Shown piece after piece: positions 14,116-24,537 of a stretch of DNA of 64,000 bases. The notes beneath the pieces were generated by a model. The model saw only the letters and a program-made list of their open reading frames with translations. It did no database searches and had not been told where the DNA came from. The translations under genes and the position numbers were made by a program. Position 1 is the first letter of the stretch; every line of letters starts with the position of its first letter. Source of the DNA: Methanobacterium formicicum DSM 3637 (GTDB taxonomy: Archaea; Methanobacteriota; Methanobacteria; Methanobacteriales; Methanobacteriaceae); NCBI RefSeq assembly GCF_000302455.1, contig NZ_AMPO01000001.1, positions 437,001 through 501,000 on the forward strand, given 5' to 3'.

Positions 14116-15455
14116 ATGGATTATTATAGGGAAGAAATTGAAACCATGCCTCGGGATGAGTTGGATGCTTTGGTTGATGAGAGAATTCGTTATACTGTGA
14201 AATATGCTGCGGAAAAATCCTTATTTTATCGAAAATGGTTCAGGCAGAATAATATCAATCCAGGGGATATCCGGGAACATGAGGATCTGCGTGAACTGCC
14301 CATTATCAGTGGAAAGATAATGAGAAAACAGCAGCCACCTGAAACTGAAGAATTTGAGTTCAAATGTATTGATTGGGACCAGATTTACACCATCCACGAG
14401 ACCAGTGGTACCAGTGGCACACCTAAATCCTTTTTTTAACCTGGGAAGATTGGAATCGTTATGCTGAAAAATACGCTCGTGCTTTTGTTTCCCAGAATTT
14501 TGGCACCGGTGATAGGGTGGTGATCTGTGCCAGTTACGGGATGAATGTAGGGGCCAATACCATGACACTGGCCGCCCAAAAAATTGGAATGGCCATCATA
14601 CCCGAGGGGAAATGTTCTTTTCCAGTGCGTATCATCAACAGTTACCAGCCCACCGGGATAGTGGCCAGTGTATTCAAACTCATCAGATTAGCTCGAAGGA
14701 TGGAAAAAGAAGGTATAAATCCCCAAGAATCAAGTATAAAACATTTAATTGCGGGAGGGGAAAGTTTCGCTGACGAATCACGGGCATATGTTGAGGAATT
14801 GTGGGGGGTTCCAGTTTACAATACCTATGGTAGTACTGAGGGCACCATGTGTGGGGAATGCCATGAAAAAGTGGGTCTGCATGTTCCTGAAGACATGGTA
14901 CACCTGGATCTATACGATCCATCCATGGAAAACTTCATAGATGAAGGAGAATGTGGTAGGATTGTTTTAACCACTCTTCTACCTCCAGGGGGTAAAACTG
15001 GCACATTACTTTTGAATTATGACACTGAAGACACTTCCGTGGTGGTTAGCAGAGATAAATGTCCCTGTGGAAGGACTCATATGAGAATAATGAACCCGGA
15101 AAGGGAAGCAGAAACTGCATGGGTGATGGGTGCACCTTTTAACCGGGTAGATATTGAGAGGGGTGTTTTTCAGAGGGAAAACATGGACTACCTAACTGGG
15201 GAGTATGAAGCCTTTCTCTACGGTGATGAAGAGGAGGTTACCCTCAGGGTAAGTGTAGAGTGTCAGGATACCAAAAACTGTGCACCGGAGCTGGTCCAGG
15301 AAAACTTTTTAAAATCATTCCTGCAATACAAACCTCCCCTACATGAAGCATACCAGGATGGTAACTTTAAAATCCAGTTTAATTTTACTGGACCAGGCGG
15401 TCTTGAATTATATAAGATCAGGGGTAGACCTAAACGTTTAATTGATCGTCGCTGA
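14116..15455 (+). pseudogene. Coenzyme F390 synthetase-like adenylate-forming ligase, frameshifted
   Basis: Two frames join into one AMP-binding protein of about 446 residues when one T is added to the T7 run at 14431-14437. The first frame ends in the P-loop ETSGTSGTPKSFF; the second continues LTWEDWNRYAEKYARAF. Further hallmarks are YNTYGSTEGTMCGE, LLLNYDTEDTS and CPCGRTH. This PaaK-like architecture matches methanogen F390 synthetases, which adenylylate or guanylylate coenzyme F420 after oxygen exposure. A phenylacetate-CoA-ligase-like role is the alternative. GAGGGGGAT precedes the ATG. Confidence 0.72.
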
Positions 15456-15614
15456 AAGTAAATTGATGGGAAACGGATCTTGTTTATCTGATAGTTATGT
15501 TCCGAAGATGAGTCGATCTAAATTAAGAAATATTGCTAAATTTGGAAAAATTTTAAAAAAATATTTTTAAAAAATTGCCAGAAAAATAAAGAATTTAAAA
15601 TATCAGTAGCAAGC

Positions 15615-15732
15615 AGGATGAACTAAAATCCTCAAGAGCAAATATCAAATCAGTGGGATGAATAAAAATCTTTGTAGTACGAACTAAGTAGGACGAATTA
15701 AGTATGAGAACTAAATAGGATGAACTAAAATC
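15615..15732. repeat. Degenerate repeat family AGGATGAACTAAAATC
   Basis: Exact 16-mers at 15615-15630 and 15717-15732, with decayed copies between them (for example GGGATGAATAAAAATC at 15655 and GGACGAATTAAG near 15690). The last copy overlaps the stop codon of the ferredoxin-HTH gene, so the array appears to grow out of that gene's 3' end. Confidence 0.6.
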
Positions 15733-16195
15733 ATTTATTGAAATTTTGAACTTCCAAAACCTTTATAGAATTGGTAGGGCAGTTTAACTGACATTCAAGA
15801 CAGCCACAACATTCATCGGTGTTTATATTACATTTTAAGTCCACGATTGAAATATTCTTCAGGAGACAGGCATCTACGCACACACCGCAGCCAATACAAG
15901 TGTCCTTTACTTTGGCCTGAAATTCCTCTTCAATCAGGATACCCACAATGGTCCGGGTGTTATCAAGGTCTCCGGTTAAAGAATAAGTCATGTACAGGAA
16001 ATCCCGGTTACAGCAATTGGTAATGCTTTCAGCAACTTCTATGGAACTCCAGGACAAATTTCTACCATTTAAGTAATGTGAAACGGTTGATCGGTCCATT
16101 CCAAGTTTATCCGCGATATCTTTTTGGAAATAACCCTGTTCTCTGAGCTTCACTGCTGCCAGGTACTTTAATCCGGATGTAATATGTTTGGGCAT
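15731..16195 (-). CDS. HTH DNA-binding domain fused to a 2[4Fe-4S] ferredoxin domain
   Basis: A 154-residue fusion. Residues about 1-55 form a helix-turn-helix (EQGYFQKDIADKLGMDRSTV). Residues about 95-145 contain two ferredoxin clusters, CIGCGVCVDAC and CCGCLECQLNC. The linker includes NCCNRDFL. Such a protein could sense redox state or iron-sulfur supply and regulate transcription; this is inference from the architecture. GGTGAATTT precedes the ATG. The gene is alone and convergent with the F390-like gene. Confidence 0.85.
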   Translation of the reverse strand: MPKHITSGLKYLAAVKLREQGYFQKDIADKLGMDRSTVSHYLNGRNLSWSSIEVAESITNCCNRDFLYMTYSLTGDLDNTRTIVGILIEEEFQAKVKDTCIGCGVCVDACLLKNISIVDLKCNINTDECCGCLECQLNCPTNSIKVLEVQNFNK

Positions 16196-16207
16196 AAATT
16201 CACCATG

Positions 16208-16222
16208 TGTGTTGATTACACA
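16208..16222 (-). promoter_or_regulatory. Possible operator in the HTH-ferredoxin leader
   Basis: TGTGTTGATTACACA has inverted arms TGTGT/ACACA and lies 12 bases before the ATG on the minus strand, downstream of a CTATAAATATT box near 16240. It is a candidate autoregulatory site only. Confidence 0.3.
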
Positions 16223-16285
16223 TTTTAATTGTTTAATATTTATAGATTACGACAGTGACAAAATAGGGTGTTTTCCTGATCTAAG

Positions 16286-17068
16286 TCAATAACAGGAATT
16301 TGTCTTTAGATTAAGATTGTCCACACCTGAAACAAACTTCCTGTTCTGTTCTTTAACCATGTTATATGGCTGGTCAGTGAATGATTCATAAACAATAGCT
16401 GGGACTCCGCTCTTAATCAAAGGTATGGTGGTATAAGTAGTGCTGCTGGGGTTAGGGGCAGTATAATATGGAACACCTTCAACATTCTGGGTAATGTTAT
16501 AGGCAATATCCAGAGAAGCACCATTATGGGTAGGGGTGAATATGAAAACTTTTTTGGGGTAAGCTCCATCAGTTCCATGAACATCGATGGCCAGGCAGAA
16601 CTTTTCCTGGGCAATATCAGGAACTACATATTTCTTGGCGAGTAATTGTCCGTTCATTCTCCCTTTTGAAAAATCAGAGGCGTAATGGGTAACATTAATG
16701 TAGTAAAGATAGTAACAGTATTTGAAGGGATTGGAATCTTCTTTAATGATTTCAGATACTGCTCTATGTGCTGGATATTCGCGGGGGTGTTCTCCCAGGA
16801 TGTATGCTACCTTCACTGGTGAACTGGTGTTACCGTAGGGGCCTTCTTTTATCACATTCCCATAGGATTCATTTCCCAGGGACACCTGGGTTATGGGGAT
16901 AGTTGTTACAGATTCTTCTGCAGAATAAACATTGTAAATGGGGATCATGATCAGAAAAAGGCAGATAATTGTGGAAATCCCTAAAATTAGTTGATGATGA
17001 GGGTGTTCTCGTATTTTGTTAATTAAATTGTCTATCTTCTTTTTTAAAACCTTCAATTTAGCCTTCAC
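16286..17068 (-). CDS. Membrane-anchored M14/aspartoacylase-like protein
   Basis: 260 residues with a basic N terminus and one transmembrane helix (about 29-49, ILGISTIICLFLIMIPIYNV), then an extracytoplasmic domain. GEHPREYPAH resembles the HxxE zinc motif of M14 carboxypeptidase/AstE-AspA proteins, and AIDVHGTDG could supply the third ligand. YESFTDQP near the C terminus is in the region of a catalytic Glu. This suggests an exported zinc hydrolase, perhaps acting on cell-wall peptides, but a true function is not known. The start is GTG after GGGGGCTAT. Confidence 0.6.
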   Translation of the reverse strand: MKAKLKVLKKKIDNLINKIREHPHHQLILGISTIICLFLIMIPIYNVYSAEESVTTIPITQVSLGNESYGNVIKEGPYGNTSSPVKVAYILGEHPREYPAHRAVSEIIKEDSNPFKYCYYLYYINVTHYASDFSKGRMNGQLLAKKYVVPDIAQEKFCLAIDVHGTDGAYPKKVFIFTPTHNGASLDIAYNITQNVEGVPYYTAPNPSSTTYTTIPLIKSGVPAIVYESFTDQPYNMVKEQNRKFVSGVDNLNLKTNSCY

Positions 17069-18697
<1,629 letters not shown>

Positions 18698-18844
18698 AAA
18701 TGATTCATCTGATGGGGATTTTGGCTGTGAATGTCAGCTGATATAGAGTGGTATGGTTAATGGACAGTAACTAGTTGATATGAGTTTTAATTGGTTGATG
18801 GATGTTGTAGTGATATGATGGTAGTTTGTATATGAGGTGAGAAT

Positions 18845-18943
18845 TTGAATCTGGTAAACGCAGTAATAGGAGCTTTTTTAGGAATTATAGCCGCAATGGT
18901 GCTTTTAATTATTTATAACAAATTTAATCAGAAAAAAGGATAG
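18845..18943 (+). CDS. 32-residue single-span membrane microprotein
   Basis: A very short frame starting with TTG and preceded by the strong ribosome-binding site AGGTGAG (about 18835-18841). The product begins MNLVNAVIGAFLGIIAAM, continues with a hydrophobic stretch to LLIIY, and ends in a basic tail NKFNQKKG. This is a classic positive-inside single transmembrane helix. No family is recognised; it could be a small subunit or regulator of a membrane complex. Confidence 0.6.
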   Translation: MNLVNAVIGAFLGIIAAMVLLIIYNKFNQKKG

Positions 18944-19340
18944 AATTATCTGTTAAAATGTAATATAAGTGTTTCAAATCAAGCACCTTAATTGGTTAAG
19001 TGCAAGCACAGAATTAAAGGATTTAAATATTCTTTTTAAATTCATTTATAATTCATTTTAAATATTTTTCCATAATTTATTACTTGTCTCATGCTCTTAC
19101 CAAACCCACATCAGATATCAGGACATAGGTTAGATTGCCCCTCATAATAAGAGGGGTGCCCCCTCAGTTTAATCTTGAATCATAAAAACTAAGATATCCA
19201 TCTTAAGATATCCATTTTAAGTCAAATCTCTTCTTGATTGGGTCATTTACTTAAATATTTCATGAAAATAGTTAAAAATGAGAATAGTAAATTAATTATA
19301 AAATAAAAACTTCAAGAATAAAAAAATTAAAGGGTTAATA
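18944..19340. other. Intergenic region with alternative GC-rich hairpins
   Basis: About 400 bases of mostly AT-rich DNA. At 19138-19165 the order CCCCTC - ATAATAA - GAGGGG - TGC - CCCCTC lets the central GAGGGG pair with either flank, giving two mutually exclusive 6-bp stems. Outer AGATT/AATCT segments (about 19132 and 19171) may close the structure. Further on, AAGATATCCATCTT-like units repeat near 19191-19220. The structure could be a small RNA or a regulatory leader, but this is unproven. Confidence 0.4.
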
Positions 19341-19466
19341 TTAAATTTTGAAGTGTTTTTTAAGTTCTTTTTTAGCCATTTTCTCTATTTCTTTGCCACC
19401 TTTTCCTTTAGCCTGTTTTTGCAGTTCTTTAGTGGCTTTTTTAGTGACTGAATCTAGTAATCCCAT
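19341..19466 (-). CDS. 41-residue Lys-rich protein
   Basis: A short gene with GGAGGG five bases before its ATG. The product starts MGLLDSVTKKATKELQKQ and is strongly basic and helical (about 15 Lys). No family is recognised. It lies downstream of the YHS-domain gene and the copper ATPase on the same strand, so it may belong to that unit. Confidence 0.65.
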   Translation of the reverse strand: MGLLDSVTKKATKELQKQAKGKGGKEIEKMAKKELKKHFKI

Positions 19467-19525
19467 GCAATCCCTCCGTTTTCTCTGATTGTTCTTATGT
19501 CTTATGAGATGTTTCTCATTGAATG

Positions 19526-19672
19526 TTATTTTTCTGCATATTTTTCAGGATTTTCATCGAACTCTTTTTTGCATCCTGGAGCGCAGAAGTAGTATTTTTT
19601 ACCTTTGTATTCGCTAACCCATTTGGCGCTTTTCTCATCAACATCCATTTTACAGATTGGATCTACAGCCAT
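19526..19672 (-). CDS. YHS-domain metal-binding protein
   Basis: A 48-residue protein that is essentially one YHS domain: DPICKMDV, then KKYYFCAPGCKKEF and NPEKYAEK. YHS/TRASH Cys residues bind soft metals and are often found in or beside copper ATPases. A GGTGAT site precedes the ATG. The gene is 159 bases downstream of the copper ATPase on the same strand, so it is probably a copper-binding partner. Confidence 0.85.
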   Translation of the reverse strand: MAVDPICKMDVDEKSAKWVSEYKGKKYYFCAPGCKKEFDENPEKYAEK

Positions 19673-19831
19673 ATTTATCACCTTCCCCTTTTTTATACTG
19701 TTCTTTTAGCAGTTCATTATTCTTATTTTTTTTAATTATTATTTTTTTTAAGATTCCAGAATTTCATGTTTCATTATCCCCGGCATGCTTCTTACTCTCA
19801 TTTCTTTTTTCCATCAATTTATTATTAGTTT

Positions 19832-22294
19832 TCAGTTTAAGTTTTCCTGAGCCACCTCTAACTTCTTGGATGGGGGCATATATCCTTTTAATAGCAGTGA
19901 AAGAGTCACAACAGTCACAGAGCTCAGTGCCATGGCCAGTCCAGCGTATTCGGGTTGGAAAGTAATCCCGAAAGTGGGGTAGAGTAGTCCTGCAGCCACC
20001 GGTATTAGGATCACGTTGTAGGCGAATGCCCAGAAAAGGTTGAGCTTGATACGTCCCATTACCTTCTCAGATAACTGCACTCCAGCCACAGCATCCATTA
20101 AATTGTCCTTGATAAGCACTATCTCTCCACTTTCAATAGCCACATCAGTACCGCTACCAATGGCTATCCCTACGTCGGCCTGAGCCAGTGCCGGAGCATC
20201 GTTTATCCCATCACCTACAAACGCCACCACTTCTCCCTGATCCTGAAGTCTTTTAACTTCCTTGGATTTATCCTCGGGCAGCACTCCTGCTGTGACGTGT
20301 TCTATGCCAATGCTCGTGGCAATGGCATCTGCAGTTTTTTGATTATCACCGGTGATCATGGCCACATCCAGACCCATTCTCTTAAGTTCACTTATTGCCT
20401 GGGGGGTGTTTTCCTTCAATGTATCTGCCACCCCTATAATACCAGAAAAAACATTATTCAATGCAACCAGAATCGCTGTTTTACCCTCTGATTCCAGTTT
20501 TGAAATCATTTCTTCGTTTGTATCGGATATTTCAACATCATTTTCCCTGAGAAGTTTCCGGTTTCCTATGATCACCGATCTCATATTAACCGTTGCTGAT
20601 ATTCCTTTTCCTCCGAATGTGTTGAATTCATCACTATCATATAATTTAAGGTCATTATCTTTGGCTTTAGTGACTATTGCATTGGCCAGGGGGTGCTGTG
20701 AATTTTTTTCCGCACTGGCAGCAATCTCCAATAAAGTTTTATCATCTGTACTGGTTCCTACGATGTTGGTAACCTCTGGTTTACCCCTGGTCAGGGTTCC
20801 GGTTTTATCAAAGAGAATAGTGGTTAATTTTTCTGATATTTCCAGTGCTTCACCATTTTTAACCAGTATACCCAGTTCTGCCCCACGACCAATCCCCACA
20901 GTCACTGCAGTGGGTGTGGCCAGGCCCAGGGCACAGGGGCAGGCCACCACCAGGATGGATATGAGGATGGTGAGTCCAAATAGGAGAGTGCTCCCCAGTA
21001 GGAAGTACCATACTACGAAGGCCACAATGGCAATGGTAAGAACAGTGGGAATGAAATAGGTAACTGCCTCATCAGCTATCCTCTGAACCGGTGGCTTGGA
21101 CCCCTGAGCAGATTCCACCAGTTTAATTATCTGTGACAGAACCATTTCCTTTCCAATTTTTTCTGCACGGAATTTTAAAACCCCATTCTGATTTATAGTT
21201 CCACCAACCACCTTCGAACCAGCATTTTTCAGGGAAGGTATTGGTTCACCAGTGATCATGGATTCATCAACGTAACTGTCACCCGAAACTACCTTACCAT
21301 CCACCGGGATCCGTTCACCCGGTTTTACCAGTACAATATCACCAACTAGCACATCTTCCACCGGGACCTGGATTTCAACACCATTTTCATCCCCTTCATC
21401 ACGAAGAACAGTGGCTGTTTTAGCCTGAAGACCAACTAATTTCTTGATTGCAGTACCAGTACGCCCTTTAGCACGTGCTTCGAGCCACCGGCCGAACATG
21501 AGAAAACCGGCAAGCATCAGGGCAGTTTCATAGAACATGAATTCAGGGGTAAGAATGATGTTGAATGTTCCCAGCACACTGGATATAAAAGCCACACCAA
21601 TACCCATAGAATACATTACATCCATATTCAGCCCATGATTCTGCAGAGAACGATAAGCAGCAGAAAAAATAGGGTAACTCACATAAATAAATGGTAAAAT
21701 GGTAACAGCCAGCATGAAATAGGCCATTTTAAACGGTAACATCACACCGGAGTACATCAACACCATCAGGGGAATGGAAACTGCAAAGGCCACAATAAAT
21801 CGGTTCCTTTTACCATTAAGATCCGCTTTTCGCAGTTCTTCCTCTTGATCTATCTGGAACTCTCCTTCTACTCCCAAATATTCATATCCCAGATCTTCAA
21901 TGGCTTTCCGCATTTCGGCCACACTGGTCATCTGGGGGTTGTAGGTTACATAGGCCTTTTCAGCCGCCAGGTTCACGTTAACTTCACTAACTCCATCGAT
22001 CTTTTTTAAAACCCCTTCAATGGCCTGGACACACATGGCACATGTCATTCCTCCCACTTTGATAATGACCTTTTCATTCACCACAGCAAAACCAACGTCT
22101 TCCACAGATTTCTCCAGATCACGGAGTTCTACCTTATCGGGATGGTATTCCACAGTGGCTTTTTCTGTTCCAAAGTTAACCTGAGCATCTTCAACACCCT
22201 CCAACCCCTGCAGGGATTTTTCCACGTTAAGGGCACAGGAAGCACAGTGCATACCTGAAATCTTTATTTCAGCTTTTTTCTTAGTATCTGCCAT
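19832..22294 (-). CDS. copA: Copper-translocating P1B-type ATPase
   Basis: About 820 residues. There are two N-terminal heavy-metal-associated domains with GMHCASC and GGMTCAMC, eight predicted membrane helices, the metal-site motif CPCAL, the phosphorylation motif DKTGTLT and the hinge GDGINDAPALAQAD. The C-terminal YNVILIPVAAG helix fits Cu(I) exporters. The ATG at 22294 is chosen; a GTG three codons earlier is too close to the AAGG site. It lies a few bases after the amidohydrolase gene, so the two are likely co-transcribed. Confidence 0.95.
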   Translation of the reverse strand: MADTKKKAEIKISGMHCASCALNVEKSLQGLEGVEDAQVNFGTEKATVEYHPDKVELRDLEKSVEDVGFAVVNEKVIIKVGGMTCAMCVQAIEGVLKKIDGVSEVNVNLAAEKAYVTYNPQMTSVAEMRKAIEDLGYEYLGVEGEFQIDQEEELRKADLNGKRNRFIVAFAVSIPLMVLMYSGVMLPFKMAYFMLAVTILPFIYVSYPIFSAAYRSLQNHGLNMDVMYSMGIGVAFISSVLGTFNIILTPEFMFYETALMLAGFLMFGRWLEARAKGRTGTAIKKLVGLQAKTATVLRDEGDENGVEIQVPVEDVLVGDIVLVKPGERIPVDGKVVSGDSYVDESMITGEPIPSLKNAGSKVVGGTINQNGVLKFRAEKIGKEMVLSQIIKLVESAQGSKPPVQRIADEAVTYFIPTVLTIAIVAFVVWYFLLGSTLLFGLTILISILVVACPCALGLATPTAVTVGIGRGAELGILVKNGEALEISEKLTTILFDKTGTLTRGKPEVTNIVGTSTDDKTLLEIAASAEKNSQHPLANAIVTKAKDNDLKLYDSDEFNTFGGKGISATVNMRSVIIGNRKLLRENDVEISDTNEEMISKLESEGKTAILVALNNVFSGIIGVADTLKENTPQAISELKRMGLDVAMITGDNQKTADAIATSIGIEHVTAGVLPEDKSKEVKRLQDQGEVVAFVGDGINDAPALAQADVGIAIGSGTDVAIESGEIVLIKDNLMDAVAGVQLSEKVMGRIKLNLFWAFAYNVILIPVAAGLLYPTFGITFQPEYAGLAMALSSVTVVTLSLLLKGYMPPSKKLEVAQENLN

Positions 22295-22316
22295 TATTAA
22301 CACTGCCTTTCAAGGT

Positions 22317-23555
22317 TTAAAATGTTCTAATGTCTTTAACTATTTTCCCTTCCTTCATAACCACCAGTATATTGTCCGAATTTCCCATGGATTCCATGTC
22401 CTCCAGGGGGTTAATGGCACTGATGACCACGTCAGCCAGTTTACCCTTTTTTATAGTACCTATTTTATCCTGAATTCCAAGAAGTTCCGAGGCGTGCTTG
22501 GTACCGGCCTGTATTGCTTCTGAAGGTTCCATGCCCACTTGACATAGGAGCCCTAGTTCTCTAAGGTTCTGCCCATGGGGACCAATACCGCTGTCAGTAC
22601 CCATAACAATCTTAACCCCTGCTTTTTGAGCTTTTTGAACACTTTTAAGTCCGTTTGTAAATACATTCCGGGTATCTTCCCTGCTAAATTCTGGAAGATC
22701 TCCTGCTTCTAATTTGTCCATGTTTATCCGGTGCACCAGCATGGTGGGAACCAGCCAGGCATCTTTTTCAAGTAAAAGAGCAATGCATTCATCATTTAGG
22801 TAGGTTCCGTGTTCAATGGATCTGATACCTGCTTGCAGGGCGTTTTTCACACCTGTTGATCCATGGGCATGGGCCATAACTGGCAAACCCCTGAAGGATG
22901 CTTCTTCCACCATCACCCTCAACTCTTCTGAGGTGAACTGTGGATGTTCTGGGCTGTCATTGGCACTTATAACTCCACCTGTCACCATAACTTTCACCAC
23001 ATCTGCACCTGATCTTAAAACTTCCCTGACTCTTTTTCGGACTTCTTCCGGTCCGTCACAGACGGGATCTGGAAGTCCAGGATAGGTTGTTTTAATCTGA
23101 AGCCCGGATTTATGATGGAAGTCAAAATGCCCCCCAGTTGTGGATAGGGGCATGACACTGATTTGAAGCCGTGGCCCTGTAATCAGCCCTCTTTCTATAG
23201 CACGTTTAACTCCAAAATCTGCCAGTCCTGCATCTCGAACAGTGGTTACCCCCGCTTTCAGGGTATTTTTCAGATTTAAAGTGGCTTGATAAAAATAAAG
23301 TGATAATGGGGTGAATAAAGGGTCTTCAAAGCGGAATCCATTCCACATCATATGCACGTGACAGTCAATGAAACCAGGGAGTATAAACCCGCCCTGGGCA
23401 TCAATATAATTGATTTTATCATTCGGAAGTTTCAGTGAGTCTTCAACACCAGAATCAAGAATTATCTGGTCTTTAATTAAAACTGCCGCGCTTTCAAGTG
23501 GTTTACAACCTTCACCATCTATAAGTGTCCCATTATGGATGAGCAAGTACACCAT
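22317..23555 (-). CDS. Metal-dependent amidohydrolase, imidazolonepropionase/prolidase-like
   Basis: A 412-residue amidohydrolase. The metal motif GFIDCHVHMMWNG, the carboxylated-Lys region VVKVMVTGG, then AHAHG, SIEHGTYL and MGTDSGIGPHG are in the order expected for the dipeptidase/imidazolonepropionase-related group. The substrate is unknown. An AAGGTGTA site precedes the ATG. It shares an operon with the copper ATPase, although a functional link is not obvious. Confidence 0.88.
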   Translation of the reverse strand: MVYLLIHNGTLIDGEGCKPLESAAVLIKDQIILDSGVEDSLKLPNDKINYIDAQGGFILPGFIDCHVHMMWNGFRFEDPLFTPLSLYFYQATLNLKNTLKAGVTTVRDAGLADFGVKRAIERGLITGPRLQISVMPLSTTGGHFDFHHKSGLQIKTTYPGLPDPVCDGPEEVRKRVREVLRSGADVVKVMVTGGVISANDSPEHPQFTSEELRVMVEEASFRGLPVMAHAHGSTGVKNALQAGIRSIEHGTYLNDECIALLLEKDAWLVPTMLVHRINMDKLEAGDLPEFSREDTRNVFTNGLKSVQKAQKAGVKIVMGTDSGIGPHGQNLRELGLLCQVGMEPSEAIQAGTKHASELLGIQDKIGTIKKGKLADVVISAINPLEDMESMGNSDNILVVMKEGKIVKDIRTF

Positions 23556-23899
23556 TACACCTTCTTCCTGGACTTAATCCTGAAATGATTTATCTTAATT
23601 TCTGAATTTTCTTTTATATTAATTCGTAACTGGCACTGTTTATTAACTGATTATTGTAGTTCATTAATCTTATTTTTTACCTGGAATGTGTGCAAAAAAT
23701 AAATTCGAAGATATAATGGAAAAATAAATATAGATTGGGCGAATTTATGGAATTAATTTACACTTCATGTTGTGTAGATGATACAATCAGTTCAAACTTA
23801 TTTTTTTAAGTTTATATTCGTTTATGTATTGGGAATAAAAGAAAAAAATATTAAGACTTAAAAGGACATAATCAATATTAAATGATAAGGAGGTTAAAC
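23556..23899. other. Intergenic region upstream of the small membrane-protein cluster
   Basis: 344 bases, AT-rich, divergent. It contains the inverted repeat AAACTTA-TTTTTT-TAAGTTT (23794-23813), about 90 bases before the first membrane-protein gene, which could be an operator. No open frame was seen. Confidence 0.45.
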
Positions 23900-24118
23900 A
23901 TGGTAAATCCAATGTTAGCTGTGGTAATATCTTTCTTTTTACCGGGTATTGGCAGTGTTTATGCAGGTAAAACCATTAGTGGGATAGTGATTTTCATAGT
24001 AGCAGTGCTATTGTTTGCTTCTGTTTATTTTTTAGGGGCTATTGCGTATATATTATATATAATTGTCTGGCTTTATGGTATGTATGATGCATATACTACG
24101 GCTAAAACCTTAGTTTAA
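23900..24118 (+). CDS. TM2-like small membrane protein
   Basis: 72 residues, two predicted helices separated by a short loop, with the N-terminal pattern FFLPGIGSVYAGKTISGIVI recalling TM2-domain proteins, where a Pro-Gly-rich hairpin precedes a Tyr-x-Gly-Lys. Function is unknown. The start is fixed by AAGGAGGT six bases before the ATG at 23900; an in-frame ATG at 23882 lies upstream of this site. It is the first gene of a run of small membrane proteins. Confidence 0.7.
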   Translation: MVNPMLAVVISFFLPGIGSVYAGKTISGIVIFIVAVLLFASVYFLGAIAYILYIIVWLYGMYDAYTTAKTLV

Positions 24119-24161
24119 ATAATGATAGTTTCAATTTAAAGACATGAAGGAGGTGAATGGA

Positions 24162-24494
24162 ATGGTAGAAGTTAAATGGACTCCAGTTATAATTGGATTA
24201 GTAATTGCAATAATTCTCAGTGTTATCATTTCAATGTTTATAGGATCCCTTGGTGGCCTAATTGCTTACCTTATAGCAACGATATATGTAGGTTATTCTG
24301 TTGCAGGAGGTTATCAAAATGGTGCGATCCATGGAGCTCTAGTAGGAATCGTAGCTGGAATCATTGGTGTTATAATTATGATACTTACTGGTGTTGGAAT
24401 CGGAACGTTAATTTTAATAGAAGCAGTCATAATTGATGCAATTATTGGAGCCATTGGAGGAGCCATCGGAGCCGCAATTAAAGGTGATGCTTAA
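24162..24494 (+). CDS. DUF5518-type membrane protein (1)
   Basis: 110 residues, four hydrophobic segments rich in Gly, Ile and Ala. The start WTPVIIGLVIAIILSVI, the middle IYVGYSVAGGYQNGAIHGAL, and the end IGGAIGAAIKGD match the methanogen DUF5518 pattern of an N-terminal Trp-x-x-hydrophobic helix, a VGY...NGA..GAL motif and a Gly-zipper C terminus. AAGGAGGTGA precedes the ATG. Function is unknown. It is 43 bases after the TM2-like gene. Confidence 0.75.
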   Translation: MVEVKWTPVIIGLVIAIILSVIISMFIGSLGGLIAYLIATIYVGYSVAGGYQNGAIHGALVGIVAGIIGVIIMILTGVGIGTLILIEAVIIDAIIGAIGGAIGAAIKGDA

Positions 24495-24537
24495 AAACAA
24501 TATTTTTTTATTTTTCGGTTAAAAAGAGGTGAAAAAA

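Noticed and set aside
19133..19175. tRNA or C/D-box RNA in the GC-rich hairpin region
   Set aside because: No cloverleaf, T-loop or paired C and D boxes could be placed.
20352..21059. 235-codon frame opposite copA
   Set aside because: Antisense to a fully conserved P-type ATPase, with Ser/Thr-rich composition typical of shadow frames.
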